A DNA stretch of 64,000 bases from Gautieria morchelliformis. Its lineage: Eukaryota > Basidiomycota > Agaricomycetes > Gomphales > Gomphaceae. Positions 1-11,089 of this stretch are shown here, in pieces. The stretch covers positions 18,653 to 82,652 of the forward strand of contig WHVA01000490.1 of NCBI GenBank assembly GCA_015179125.1, in the 5' to 3' direction. Under the pieces are notes generated by a model. The model was not told where the DNA came from and made no database searches. It saw only the letters and a list, made by a program, of their open reading frames with translations. How positions within the stretch are numbered: position 1 is the stretch's first letter; each line of letters begins with the position of its first letter. The position numbers and the translations under genes were made by a program.

Positions 1-860
1 GGCATTGGTGGTATTGCATTGGCCTGAGCACGCAATGCTGCCACTCCTGCAGAACCTACTATAGGAGGTCTAGGAGCTGGTTGTAAAGATGCCCGCCTGT
101 GTCTTCCCAAGGGCTGTGCTGGGATAGGCTGTATACCAGCAGTGTGAGCATGAAAATCTGCCACCGCTGTAGAGCCTACTACTGAATGTCCAATTCCAGC
201 CGCCTGAGCACACAACTGAGCAATTGCTGCAGAACCTACTACAGGAGGTCTAGGAGCTGGTTGTAAAGGTGCCTGCCTGTGTCTTCCCAAGGGCTGTGCT
301 GGGATAGGCTGTATACCAGCAGCATGAGCATGCAAATCTGCCACCGCTGTAGAGCCTACTACAGGTTGTCCAATTCCAGCCGCCTGAGCACGCAACTGAG
401 CAATTGCTGCAGAACCTACTACAGGAGCTGGCTGTCCAGTGTCAGGCCTATTTCTTCTGAGGGGCTGTAATTGTGGGATAGCTGCTAACTGTGCACGAAG
501 GGCTGCCACCTGCTCTCCAGGACTGGGATCAGGTGGATATGATGGCCCCGCAAGTGTAGGAGGGCGCGATGATGGCCCTGCAGGCATAGGAGGATGTGAT
601 GATGGCCCCGCAGGCATTGGTGGACGTGATGGACCTGCCACAGGTTGTTGAAAAAGATCAGCTGCACTGCTTCTAGAAGGAGGGTGAGGGATGGCAAAAG
701 GCAGTGGAGGGGGTGGCTGGTTCTGAGCTCCAATATGCACTCTCCGACGCGCTCTCCGATTACTGGGTGGTGTCATTACCTCCTGCCCCTCCCTCGCACT
801 TTGACGCACCTGCCGACGGTTGCTCTCTGGGGTAGATGGATCCCTGAGAAATGCAGGCAT
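1..860 (-). CDS. Helitron Rep-helicase, N-terminal proline-rich part (partial)
   Basis: An open frame starts at ATG 860-858 and runs without a stop to the left edge, at least 286 codons. It begins MPAFLRDPSTPE, matching the starts of the Helitron B (6988) and D (16084) proteins (MSAFLRDPSTPE and MPTFLRDPSTPE). What is visible is the non-catalytic N-terminal region: a basic start, proline-rich stretches (PSRPPMPAGPS type) and several units of a PVVGSAAIAQLRAQAA motif. A 180-bp direct repeat inside the frame (61-240 and 241-420) duplicates 60 residues. The Rep and helicase domains would lie to the left. No disabling mutation is seen in this part. Confidence 0.8.
   Translation of the reverse strand, partial: MPAFLRDPSTPESNRRQVRQSAREGQEVMTPPSNRRARRRVHIGAQNQPPPPLPFAIPHPPSRSSAADLFQQPVAGPSRPPMPAGPSSHPPMPAGPSSRPPTLAGPSYPPDPSPGEQVAALRAQLAAIPQLQPLRRNRPDTGQPAPVVGSAAIAQLRAQAAGIGQPVVGSTAVADLHAHAAGIQPIPAQPLGRHRQAPLQPAPRPPVVGSAAIAQLCAQAAGIGHSVVGSTAVADFHAHTAGIQPIPAQPLGRHRRASLQPAPRPPIVGSAGVAALRAQANAIPPM
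61..420. repeat. 180-bp tandem duplication inside Helitron A coding sequence
   Basis: Positions 61-240 and 241-420 are two near-identical 180-bp units. Both begin with AGGAGGTCTAGGAGCTGG after a short variable start and end with GCAGAACCTACT. The length is a multiple of three, so it adds 60 residues to the proline/alanine-rich N-terminus without breaking the frame. Helitrons B and D have fewer units of the underlying motif. Confidence 0.9.
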
Positions 861-1019
861 AAGAGTAGAGAGAGAATAAAGATATCAATATCAGACTTAC
901 ATTGCAAGCAGACTAAGGCAAACTCAGGGAAAACAGGCTGTGTGGGTATCTCAGACGGATTGCAAAGCCACTGATCCTAATATAAATACTGCAAATAGCA
1001 GATACAGTTACAAAAACTT

Positions 1020-1600
1020 ACCAGAAAGGGGATAATACCCAGGTAGGGTATGCAGCAGTGACAGGACAAATGCACTTGAAAAGTGCCTACAAAATGCCAA
1101 AAAAGCGAAATTATAGCAAATAAGAACATAACAAGCATCAAGAAAAGGCAGGTACACAATAGCATAACACTCACCAGAAACACCCAGGTACCCAGTGCAG
1201 CAGTGACAGGACAAATATCACTTGAAAGTGCCTGAAAAAAGCCAAAAAAGCGAAATTATAGCAAATAACAACATAATAAGCATCAGGAAAAAGCAGGTAC
1301 AATAGCATAACACTCACCAGAAACACCCAGATACCCAGTGCAGCAGTGACAGGACAAATATTACTTGAAAAGTGCCTAAAAAAAGCCAAAAAAGCGAAAT
1401 TATAGCAAATAAGAACATAATAAGCATCAGGAAAAGGCAGGTACAATAGCATAACACTCACCAGAAACACCCAGGTACCCAGTGCAACAGTGGCAGGACA
1501 AATATCACTTGAAAAGTGCCTAAAAAATGCCAAAAAAGCGAAATTATAAATAACAAACATAAAAAAAGGCAGTTTCAGTAGCATCAAACTCACCAGAAAG
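1020..1600. repeat. Minisatellite of about 143 bp in Helitron A leader
   Basis: ACCAGAAA starts at 1020, 1173, 1316, 1460 and 1592, giving units of 153, 143, 144 and 132 bp. Each unit carries an AAAAAAGCGAAATTATA core. The array lies between the element 5' end (1865) and the Rep-helicase ATG (860), so it is part of the presumed leader. Helitron C has a related array with the same AAAAAAGCGAAA core. Confidence 0.88.
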
Positions 1601-1876
1601 AACCTAGATAGGATGTTAATGGAAATGAAGCAGGTGGTGGGAGGGATGGGATGGGATGATGGTAGAAGGAGGGCAGAGGGGACTGGCTGCGCAGCGTCTG
1701 CCAGGTCACCCAGCGCTGTACCGGCAAGCACCAGAGACCGGTCGGCCTGGCCTAGGGCTCGCGGCTGCGCCGCTCGCTCCGCTGACCTAATTTTTACATA
1801 ATATTATTTGTAACATTATTTTTCAGTGGACACACAACCACCCACCCCCACGTTTAACTCTTAGACTAGGTGGATA

Positions 1877-1893
1877 CCCACGCTTCGCGCGGG
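1877..1893 (-). other. Helitron B 3' terminal hairpin
   Basis: CCCACGC and GCGCGGG arms around a TTC loop on the plus strand, 11 nt from the terminal CTAG. This spacing is the family hallmark that marks the end of rolling-circle transfer. Confidence 0.85.
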
Positions 1894-2027
1894 GGTGCAA
1901 GTCAAACGCGTCAGTAAGGTCAAACACATCAGTAAGTCTAATGCATCGGTAAGTCTAACATATCAGTAAGGTCAAGTGCATTGAGGAAAATCAAAGTAAT
2001 CAATTTGCATCAAGTAGATATCAGAAA

Positions 2028-5000
2028 TCAAGGAGCTCTAAGTAATACATCTTTATATACAATGTTGGTTGTGTCCAAACCCTCCTCAAGCAAGACCTTC
2101 ACTCTGTTCCAATTGGTCCCCCTTGATACACCAACATACAACTGACCATGTCCAAACACTGGATATCTCAGGTCCAGCCCAGCCGTACCCAAAGACTGTC
2201 CCTGAGACTTGTTGATGGTCATTGCAAATGCCACACGCACTGGAAACTGTCTCCTCTGCAGCACAAATGGTAATTCCCCCTCTGATGGTGAAATGGTGAT
2301 CCTGGGGATGAAAGCAGTATTTCCTGCACGTGGACCTGAGATGATCCTGACCTCCAACACTCTATTCCTCATCCTCACCAACCGCAACCTTGTCCCATTG
2401 CATAGTCCTTGCTTCTTATCCAAATTGCGCAACATCATCAGAGGCACTCCAGGCTTGACTTCCAAGTGAGCAGGAGGAAGACTGCCCATCTCTATGGAAT
2501 TCAGATACTCCACAGGATACTGCTCTGCAAAGTCGGTTTCCTTGACAGAATCTGCACAGTGGAAGACCTGAGCATCACCTGGAAACTGCCTCAACACCAT
2601 GGAATTGATCTCATTGACCTCAATATTTCTGGGACAGAGGATGGCCCGCTCCAAGAAATAATTGTCCTGGGCAGGGATTGGATTGCCAATGCCAGGGTAT
2701 ATTTCCTGGATCAGCTCTGCAATTCCAGGGCCACAAACCATGTGTTTAGGGAGTGGGAAGGTATGATCTAGTGGGAGATCCTTTCCCTGACCCACACTCT
2801 GCAGCCATTCTGCAAACCTGGCTCTGTCAGGGTCATTTCTCACCCGCATGTTCTCTGTCAGATGGAGGACCTTGATCTTTGGCCACAGATATGACTTCTG
2901 AAGGGTAGCTCCCACGATATCCTCCTTGGAGCCTTTGGGGACAATTGGGAGAGTCTGCTGAAAGTCACCTCCAAAGGCAACCGTGATGCCACCAAAGGGT
3001 CGGTCAGGCTGGTCAAGGAAATCCCTCAGTGTCCTGTCAATGGCCTCTATGGCATGGCGATGCTGCATTGCAGCCTCATCCCAAATGATGAGCCTGGCCA
3101 GTCTCAGCATATCAGCCTGGTCAGAGTTCTTTTTGATGGAGGAGAGAGAGCCCTCATGGACAGGAATTGGAATTCCAAGCATGCTGTGAGAGGTTGTCCC
3201 ATTAGTGAGGATAAGTGCAGCCATTGCAGATGAGGCTACAGCAAGCACAATGAGACTCTCCGCTCTACAGGAGTGGATTAGGGTGTTCCATGTGAATGAT
3301 TTCCCAGCGCCCCCTGAGCCAGCGACAAAAAACATTTGTCCGTTAGGTTTCCCCTAAGCATCTATGTCCAGTGCCGACCGTAATATCTGATCATGCGCAG
3401 ACCTTTGCCCCTAATTCAGCTTGGGAACCTCCTCATCAGCCATCTGCCTCTCTTGAACAGGGTCATAGTCCCTCTGCTCAGCTATGAACCTGTTTCCAAT
3501 CAGGACCTCCCACTCGCCTACCACCCGAGGCATATCTTTAAAGCTGCTCAAGGACATTCCATTACACTGAAGGAGTTTATCCAAGAGAAAGAGACCAAAT
3601 CATAGACCTGATCATCCCGTGGCTCCTGGATATTGTGTCTGACTTGGAGCCGATGTCTGAGATCATCACATATGTGCTCCTTGAAGGTGTCCCATAGTCT
3701 GTCAGGTTGTGAGGGAATGCAATGACCAAGGATGGTGGCAAAGAGATGTCTGAGCTGAGCACCTGTTTTCATGCCACTGGCTTCCTGGAGACACAACCTC
3801 CACTCCTGATCATCCTCCAGAAGTCCCCTGGCAAGACAGGCCTCCTTGTAAGTAGCACATTGTATGCCATCCACTGTCCTAAGCTCCTCAAAGGATCTGG
3901 CCCCCTTGACCACCGTGAGGAGAGTGCGCAAATAAAATCTCTCTCCTGATTTTTGGCTTGCAAAGTGAAGGCGTCCAATGCTATATCCCCTTTGACGTGG
4001 TGTCCATACCCTTTCCTCTTTTTTCCAGGTAAAATGCTCAGGAAAATCCACATAGAGCACATCGCGTGCATGAGGGTAGGCAGCATTGGCCTCAAAGTAA
4101 GCCATGAGCGCTGTCTTTGACCCCTCAACCCTGTTCATGATGGTGAGCGGATCAGCATCAGGATTGAAAACGACTGATTGCTGGTCTTTTTCATGGACTG
4201 GGAGTGCCATGACTGCAGGCACCTGGGTGTGGATTTCCCGCTCCAGCAACCTCCAACAGGCCTCATGAGCACTGACATAGCGAGCGTCCAGGTACTTCTT
4301 TATCTCATCATGATCGACACCAAACTCCATCGTGGTCCGATCGTGGCCCTTGTATAGATACTTGTGGATATACTTGACGCACCTTACACTGAAGGTGAAT
4401 TCAAGGTTGATGTGACACCGGAGTTTGAGCAAGAGCAGAGCAGAGTATGGCACAACCCATCTGTTGTCCAGCATGTCACCTCTGACATTGTGCAGCCTTC
4501 CATCATTGTGACGACGATATTTTGGATATCCATCTACATTCACAATGGTCTCCTCACAGAATGGCTTTGGGAAGTTTTCCTTGCACTTGCCATTTTCCAT
4601 GCAGGGTGCGTTTGGATTCATTTGTCCACAGGGACCATGTGTCATCAGCTCACAGACCAACTGGTAGAGGACAGGGTGTGTCTCTGGATCAGGGAACTCT
4701 GCTGAAATCATAGAATCCACCTCATGTGGATGTTTGACCTTGGACTCCCTATCGAACCAGATCAGCAGGTGCATGTGTGGGAATCCCCTCTTCTGGAATT
4801 CAATAGTGTGAACGCGAGCGACAGTTTCTCCAAAGATCTTGTCCTTGACGATCAAGTCAATGAGGTATTTCTTTTTGAGGTGAAACACCCGCAACACCAG
4901 GTCAGGTCTGTCCTGAGCAGTTTGTCCAGGGAGCAACTCGGCCACTATCTCATCCCACTTTGGATTGGCAGTCATGGTAATAAATAAATCAGGGGGACCC

Positions 5001-6988
5001 TTCTTTGTTGTAATGGCCAGGGAGTTCTGGCAGTTTTGATTCATGTCCCGTGTACTTCCCTGAAATGTCACAGGCAGAATGACTTTTATGCCCAAGCTGT
5101 TTGCATCTCCAATGTCATTGTCCAAGCCTCCATATGAATCTACCATCTGGTTATACTGCTCAGCACGCAGAGTGTGTTGATTGGCCCTGATCCACCTCAG
5201 TCTGCTTTGCTTTGCAGCAGCCCAGGAGTCTACAACGTACTGCTGGAACAATTTGCCACCACGCAGGAGTGTTGGAGGTTCTCTCTCTCTCTGGAACAGA
5301 TGATATGCATGGTACTGTATTTGGGTGACCTGTCTCCGTCTGTTTGGATTGGCCTGCCGAGCACGCTCTGGCTCATGATAAGGAATACCTGGTTCCCATC
5401 CCAACTCTCCCTTGGGAAAGAGCAAGACATAGTGCAGAGAGGCATAGTTTGCATTGGTATCCAATACCCTTATGAAATGTCCACCTCTGAGCTGGACAAT
5501 AATATCCCTAGGTCCAGGGTCGATGCCATCTCCAGGAAGAACGACTGCAATCTCATCTGCAGTTGGGACATTATATCTCCTAGGATCCCTGTGTGCCCTG
5601 TATGTGAGCCTTGCCTGGATGTCACCATTCTGTTCTTGAGCTCTGAGCCTCTCAGCTGCTTGTTTATATGTGCGCACATGAGGATTGCATAGCAGGAGCA
5701 TTTCCTGCAAGTCTCCCATGATAGTTGGAGACAGATGCTCATTACGATCTTTTCTCTTTGCCAAAGCCAGTGCAGGATCATATATGTAAAGCTGGGCATA
5801 CTTTGGATCGTCTTCATTGTCAGGGAGGAGAGAGCCATGGAGATGATACAGTTCACCCTGTAGCTTGAGCACATATGGACCACGACCCTCCCGAAGCAAA
5901 TCTTGGTCAAAGTTGGCCCCCACAGAAGTGAATGCAAATGCAGCATTATACTGCCTGATATTCTGGCGAAATCCTTTTGCCTCAGGGTCCTGGCCTTCTA
6001 AAAGCTGTTTCAACGGCTGAGGGGGCTCTGGCAGGTCTTCCAGCTGCACCTTTCCTTCCATACAGCAATCACCAAATCTGGGCCGCACATTTGAGGATTT
6101 CTGCAGACGTTCTGCCCTCCAGTGTAATGCTCCACAGTCAGGGCAGGGAATAACCATGGGACCCAAATCATGACGCTGCACATCTGCCTCAATTATTCTA
6201 GAGTGACCAAGTGGAATAGGAGGAGGAGGTCGCTGAGGACGCTGCCGAGGTATAGGGAGTGGCTGAGGAGGCTGAGGAGGTGCAGGGAGTGGCTGAAGAG
6301 GCTGTGGAGGTTCAGGGAGCGGCTGAGGAGGTGCAGGGAGCGGCTGAGGAGGTGCAGGGAGTCGCTGAAGAGGCCGCAAAAGCGCAGGGAGTAGCGGAGG
6401 CATTGGTCTTATTGCATTGGCCTGAGCACGCAATGCTGCCACTCCTGCAGAACCTACTACAGGAGGATTAGCTGCCTGTCTACCTCTTCCCAATTGCTGC
6501 AATATAGCAGACTGCTCAGCAGCCTGAGCACGCAACTGTGCAATTCCTGCAGAACCAACCACAGGAAGATTGGGAGGTGGCTGTATCGGCTCCTGCCTGT
6601 ATCTTCTCAAGGGCTGTGCTGCTGGGATTGCTGCTAACTGAGCACGAAGGGCTGCCACCTGCTGTCCAGGACTGGGATTGGGAGGACATGACGGCCCTGC
6701 AGGCATAAGAGGATGTGGTGGCCCCCCAAGGATAGGAGGACGTAATGGCCCTGCAGCAGGTTGTTGAAAAGGATCAGCCGCAGTGCTTCTAGGAGGAGGG
6801 TGAGGGATGGCAAAAGGAGGTGGTGGAGTGGGTGGCTGGTTCCGAGCTCTGACAGCAGCCACAGCAAGGGCACGCGCTCTCCGATCAGTAGGCGACGTCA
6901 TACGACCCTCCTGCTCCTCCCTCGCCCTTTCACGCTCCTGCTGACGATTTCTCTCTGGAGTAGAAGGATCCCTGAGAAATGCAGACAT
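2028..6988 (-). pseudogene. Helitron B Rep/Pif1 helicase, broken by one frameshift and two stops
   Basis: The first part (6988-3548, 1,146 residues) holds the proline-rich N-terminus, a CPDCGALHW/FGDCC cysteine region, the Rep domain with the HUH motif (FPHMHLLIW) and the tyrosine motif (YIHKYLYKG). The second part (down to 2028) holds the Pif1-type helicase: Walker A GSGGAGKS, Walker B LIWDEAAM, FGGDFQQTLP, LTENMR and the C-terminal AFAMTINKSQGQS. Compared with the intact Helitron D protein, one T is lost near 3595 (frameshift), a GAG codon has become TAG at 3413-3411, and a CAT position reads TAG at 3356-3354. These separate the Rep and helicase halves, so the copy should not transpose alone. 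Confidence 0.93.
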
Positions 6989-7907
6989 AAGCTTAGAGGA
7001 ACAATCAAGCTACCCCACTTCAACTTACATTTGCAAGCAGATGCTGTTGTTGTTAATTTTTCTTGGGCAAAGTCAGGGGAATTTATTAATTTCTAATTAA
7101 ATCAATGTCAGACAGCTCACACCAGACCACAGAGAAATACATACATACCAAGGAAGGGACAAGGAGTCTGTTTGTTAGGCAAAGTCACGGGAATTTATTA
7201 ATTTCTATTTAAAAAAAAAAAAAAAAAAAAAATGTCAGATGGCTCACACCAGACCACAGAGAAATATATGTACCAAGGAAGGGATGGGGAATTTTTTTGA
7301 TGAAAATATCCAAGTCTTCTTCGGCTATCCAACTGGAATAATTCCAGTAAAAGGTCCTGGTCCTGGTCCTGGGGAGATGTCTTCTTCAGCCACCAGTAGT
7401 GCAAGTCAACACTGAAAGAACTGCAATGCAATTGTGGCTCCCTCTAAGGCAGCCTGGGATGACTACCTGGCTCCTTAGCAGAGAAAAAGCTGCCCCACTG
7501 AAGGGGTCAACCCCAATAGTTCACTGCAGAGATCTCCCTGGGAAGAGATCTTTTGTGTACTACACTATATAGGCTATCTATTAATTCAGTCTCACGCAAT
7601 TTTTATTCTATCTAGTAGTGGGCAGAGAGGAGAGGAGAGGAGGGTGGTGGTGGAGTGCACAAAGCGGCAAAGCGGCTGGCTGCGCAGCACTGCTTTGAGT
7701 GCCTGAGCCGGCAGACCGGCCTAAACCGCTCATGGCTGCGCCGCTCGCACGCTCCAGAACGCTGCGCAGCGCTGGAGCCGGAAGAGTGGCGCAAACCGCT
7801 GGTGGGGCTCACGCGCTCCGCTGACAAACTGATGACCAAGCATTGGTCAGCATTGGTCAGCGCGCCCACAACCTCCCACCGTGCTACTTTCACCTACTAG
7901 CCAATAG

Positions 7908-7927
7908 ACCCGTGCTTCGCACCGGGT
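7908..7927 (-). other. Helitron C 3' terminal hairpin
   Basis: ACCCGTGC and GCACCGGGT arms flank a TTC loop with a one-base bulge, immediately inside the 11-nt tail that ends in CTAG (7897-7900). Confidence 0.8.
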
Positions 7928-8012
7928 TAGTTAAGGTTAACATTGCACAGGGGTAGTCAATATATTACAGAATTATTTGGTGAAATGAAGCTACATATTT
8001 AATCAGGCTTTA

Positions 8013-8090
8013 GCAGCACATCTTTGTATACAATATTAGATGTTGTGTTCCCCTTCCCTAAAGAACATGGACTCTGTTATGATAAATACT
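8013..8090 (-). pseudogene. Remnant of Helitron Pif1 helicase C-terminus
   Basis: On the minus strand, AACAGAGTCCATGTTCT through ATTGTATACAAAGATGTG matches the last codons of the Helitron D helicase (NRVKVLLEEGLDTTNIVYKDVLL), with stops and small gaps. It shows that Helitron C descends from a coding copy of the same family. Confidence 0.7.
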
Positions 8091-8379
8091 GCATATTGCA
8101 AGTCTATTCCTACCATGCCCCTCTGCTGCACACCAGGATGTGGCACAGCACTGGGTAGGGACCACTGGGGACCCATGGGATGAGCTTGAATGCACTTGGA
8201 CCACTGCTATGGTGGATACCCGTGGTTAGGTCCAACACATTGGGTAAATAAAACTTGGGATAAGTACAATCATTCAGATAAGTAAAACACATCTTATCAC
8301 AATTGAAAGTAGCTCTAAATAATGCATCAGGGTAGGTAATATCACCACCCATTTCTCCCATGTCTGTGTGCCCCTCATG

Positions 8380-8560
8380 GGTAGCATATCCCTATGTATG
8401 GCATGTGTTCCCAGAGTGTAGTGTGTCCCGCAAGTATAGTGTGCATAGCATGTTCCCCATGTGTAGCGTGTTCCCCATTTGTAGCGTGTTCCCCATGTGT
8501 AAGGTCTCTCCCATGTGTAGTGTGTCCCCCATGCGTAGTGTGTCTCCCAAGTATATCATG
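8380..8560. repeat. Short tandem repeat (GTGTAGYGTGTCCCC-like)
   Basis: Imperfect units of about 18-20 bp, such as CATGTGTAGTGTGTCCCC. A second block with the same unit is at 9225-9345, and the reverse complement recurs at 30996-31260 in the plus-strand Helitron F. Confidence 0.8.
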
Positions 8561-9224
8561 TGTATTATGTCCCTTTGTTACGACCCTGCATTTCCAACTT
8601 CTGACACTCAGTTCTGCCTCCCTTCCGACATCCCAGTAATTCTGACAATCCCACCCCTTGTTATATCCTTTCTTCTTTCGACTCTATTACTTGCACCAGA
8701 CTCAACTCGCAGCACAGCAAGACCATATGGCCAGCCCCTCTGGAGTCCCATTGTTCCGTTATGTCAGATATGCTTTCTGTCCCCTTGTTCTTTTGCCCAT
8801 TGTTCTTGACTCTACCCTGCACCCCCTTGTAGTCCTTTGTTCTCAATTAGTTACTTACCCCATATATCTTATCTGACTTCCACTTTCTTTGGAATATGCT
8901 TAGTACTACCCGATTACCTGTTGTCTCAGCTCTTTGTATGAAAGGCCTCACGTATGCTCATTATTCTGGAATCAGATAATCACCTTCGATACATGATTTC
9001 CTTTGCTCTATCTCCTGCTCTTAGCATAGCGAGTAGCACAGCACCTCCATCTTTTAGCCTTCCGCCTTCCAACTTAACTCTTGGCCTTTAACTTACTTTG
9101 ATACTTTCCGACTTCTGACTTACAATCCGAAATACTTAGGACAATAGTTCATTGGGGACGCAACACATAGGTTGAAGCCACCGTCCTTTCTAGTTCCAAC
9201 TTCCAGGAATCACAATACATAACA

Positions 9225-9345
9225 CCCTTGTGCATAGCATGTCTCTTGTTTGTAGTGTATCTCCCATGTGTAGCATGTCCCCCGAGTGTAGCATGTCCCC
9301 CAAGTATAGTGTGCAGAGCATGTCCCTTGTTTGTAGTGTGTAGCA
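9225..9345. repeat. Second block of the GTGTAG..GTCCCC repeat
   Basis: Same unit as 8380-8560, with units such as GTAGCATGTCCCCC. It lies within Helitron C. Confidence 0.75.
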
Positions 9346-9689
9346 TAACCCTAAGAGCCTAAAAGTGAACTTATTGTAGGGGCAGAGAAAATAAATAAAT
9401 GTCAGAGGGTTTACAATGGATAATAGAGAAATAGACTTATATTTTGCAAGCAGAGACTGTTGTCATTAATTTATTAGCAAAGTCAAGGAATTTTTTTGAT
9501 ATCTATTTTGACAAATATACAGTATATATATACATAAAAAATAAATAAAAATAGATAAATAACAATTAAAAAAAAAGAGACACTGATCCTAATAACTATC
9601 AAAAAAGGAGATATGAGAGCAAGAAACATACTACACACAGGAATGGTGGGAGCCCTGAACCTGGGCTAGATAAAAAAAAATAAACAAAA

Positions 9690-10440
9690 AAAGAGGATAA
9701 AAAAGCGAAAACTTATTGCAAGAAATGTCAGAAAAAAACACACCACAGGCAGTGATGATGATCAAGAAATGTGGGAGGCAATAAGAGGAGCAGTCCAGGC
9801 TGAAAGGAAGTCAAAAAGTGGTTAAAAAAGCGAAAATGTTGAAAGAAATACCATGGAGAGAAGCTAATCCTAATAAATGTCAAAACAACACAAATATGAT
9901 AGCATGACACACACCAGATGCAGCAATGGCAGACAGGAAAGGTGGGAGGCACTGAGAGGAGGAACCTGGGCTGAAAAGATGGCAAAAAGAGGATAAAAAA
10001 GCGAAAATTAGGGGAAGAAATGACAGATATGATAAGGAAAGAACACACAGGAGGCAGTAGTGATGACCAAGCAAGGTGGAGGCAATGGGAGGAGCAACCT
10101 AAGCTGAAAAGAAGTCAAACAGAGATTAAAAAAGCGAAAATTATAGCAAGAAATAGCAATATTTACCATGGAGAGAAGCTGATTCTAATAAATATCAAAA
10201 CATGATAGCAAGACACATACCAGATGCAGCAATACCAGACAGGCAAGGTGGGAGGCATTGAGAGAGGGTGCTGAAAAGAAGACAAAAAGAGGATAAAAAA
10301 GCGAAAATTATTGGAGGAAATGATAGATATGATAGGAAAAAACACACCAAAGCCAGTAATAACCATCAAGAAAGGTGGGAGGCTATGAGAGGGGTAGCCT
10401 AGGGTGAAAAGAAGTCAAAAGAATATAAAAAAGCGAAAAT
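9690..10440. repeat. Minisatellite of about 125-170 bp with AAAAAAGCGAAAA core
   Basis: The core recurs near 9700, 9825, 9995, 10130, 10295 and 10425, separated by related sequence that includes GGTGGGAGGC and GAAAAGAAGTCAAA. It occupies the leader of Helitron C, the same relative position as the related array in Helitron A (1020-1600). Confidence 0.8.
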
Positions 10441-10449
10441 ATTTACCTG

Positions 10450-10690
10450 AGGGGACTGTAGAGAGACAGAGAGCCCCAGTAACAGACACAGAAAGAGCCA
10501 GACACAGAGAAAGCTAGTAGCAGACACAGAGAGAGCCAGACACAGAGAGAGCCAGACACAGAGAGAGCCAGACACAGAGAGAGCCAGCAGCAGACACAAA
10601 GATCCAGCAGCAGACACAGAGATCCAGTAGCAGACACAGAGATCCAGCAGCAGACAGACAGATCCAGCAGGCACAGAGACAGTGGGCAGG
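10450..10690. repeat. CAGACACAGAGAGAGC simple repeat
   Basis: Units of 16-24 bp built from CAGACACAGAGA with GCCAG or TCCAGCAG, close to the 5' end of Helitron C. Confidence 0.9.
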
Positions 10691-10916
10691 AGAGCCAGAG
10701 GTTGCCAGTTGAACCAGAGGAAATGGCAGCAGGAGGGTTGAGGGAAGGTGCGCGCGCGTGCAGCAGCGTTGTCGCGAACTGGTCACGTGACCAGGGCCGC
10801 TGGCCAGTAGAAAGTTGGATGCGTGGTTTGTTTGCGTCTTAGTCAGGATTACGTAAAACGCAAACACCCCCACAACCACCCACGCACCCATCTTTATACT
10901 ATTGACTAGGTGGGTA

Positions 10917-10933
10917 CCCGCGCTTCGCGCGGG
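10917..10933 (-). other. Helitron D 3' terminal hairpin
   Basis: Perfect CCCGCGC / GCGCGGG arms with a TTC loop, followed (minus strand) by TACCCACCTAG. It is the best preserved of the five hairpins of this kind in the window. Confidence 0.92.
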
Positions 10934-11089
10934 GGTGTAGGTCAAGCGCCTCGGTAGGGTCAAATGCATCAGTAAGTCTAACATATCAGTAAGGTCAAGT
11001 ACATTGGGGAAAATCAAAGTAATCAATTTGCATCAAGTACAATGAAGTAAAACACATAAATCATATTAAGAGAAGTGGATATACAAAAA

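Larger units (their letters stand above)
1..1865 (-). mobile_element. Helitron A, 5' part only (runs off left edge)
   Basis: On the minus strand the 5' terminus is at 1865. It begins TCTAAGAGTTAAACG, the same as the 5' terminus of Helitron D at 16976, and follows directly after the terminal CTAG of Helitron B (1869-1866). From 5' to 3' it holds a GC-rich leader, a tandem-repeat leader (1020-1600) and the N-terminal part of the Rep-helicase frame (860 to 1). The rest lies outside the window. Confidence 0.82.
1866..7896 (-). mobile_element. Helitron B, full length but inactive copy
   Basis: The 3' terminus (minus) is CTAG at 1869-1866, preceded by 11 nt (TATCCACCTAG) and a 17-nt hairpin (1893-1877, GAA loop, one mismatch). 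This is the canonical Helitron 3' end, and the next base is T. The 5' end abuts the CTAG of Helitron C at 7897, but the first bases are TAGGTG rather than TC, so the extreme 5' end has changed. From about 7880 downwards the leader matches Helitron D. Size is about 6.03 kb. The Rep-helicase gene is broken (see 2028-6988). Confidence 0.85.
7897..10905 (-). mobile_element. Helitron C, 3.0 kb, non-autonomous or decayed
   Basis: The 3' end is CTAG at 7900-7897, preceded by CTATTGG and a hairpin with one bulge (7927-7908). The 5' end at 10905 starts TCAATAGTATAAAG and directly follows the CTAG of Helitron D; about 20 bases in, it shares GTGGGTGGTTGTGGG with the 5' end of D. There is no Rep gene. 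Only a short decayed remnant of the helicase C-terminus survives (8013-8090). The body is tandem repeats (8380-8560, 9225-9345, 9690-10440, 10450-10690) and AT-rich sequence. Related non-coding sequence recurs on the plus strand at 30141-31746. Confidence 0.75.

Noticed and set aside
1171..1731. 186-codon hydrophobic minus-strand frame
   Set aside because: It is the translation of the 143-bp minisatellite; the peptide repeats with the DNA and has no other support.
7890..7900. A canonical TC start for Helitron B at the B/C junction
   Set aside because: The bases after CTAG read TAGGTG, so the extreme 5' end of B is altered; only the adjoining leader homology is claimed.
9690..10440. Regularly spaced repeats resembling a CRISPR array
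   Set aside because: Units are degenerate, spacers are themselves related, there are no cas genes, and the context is a fungal Helitron.
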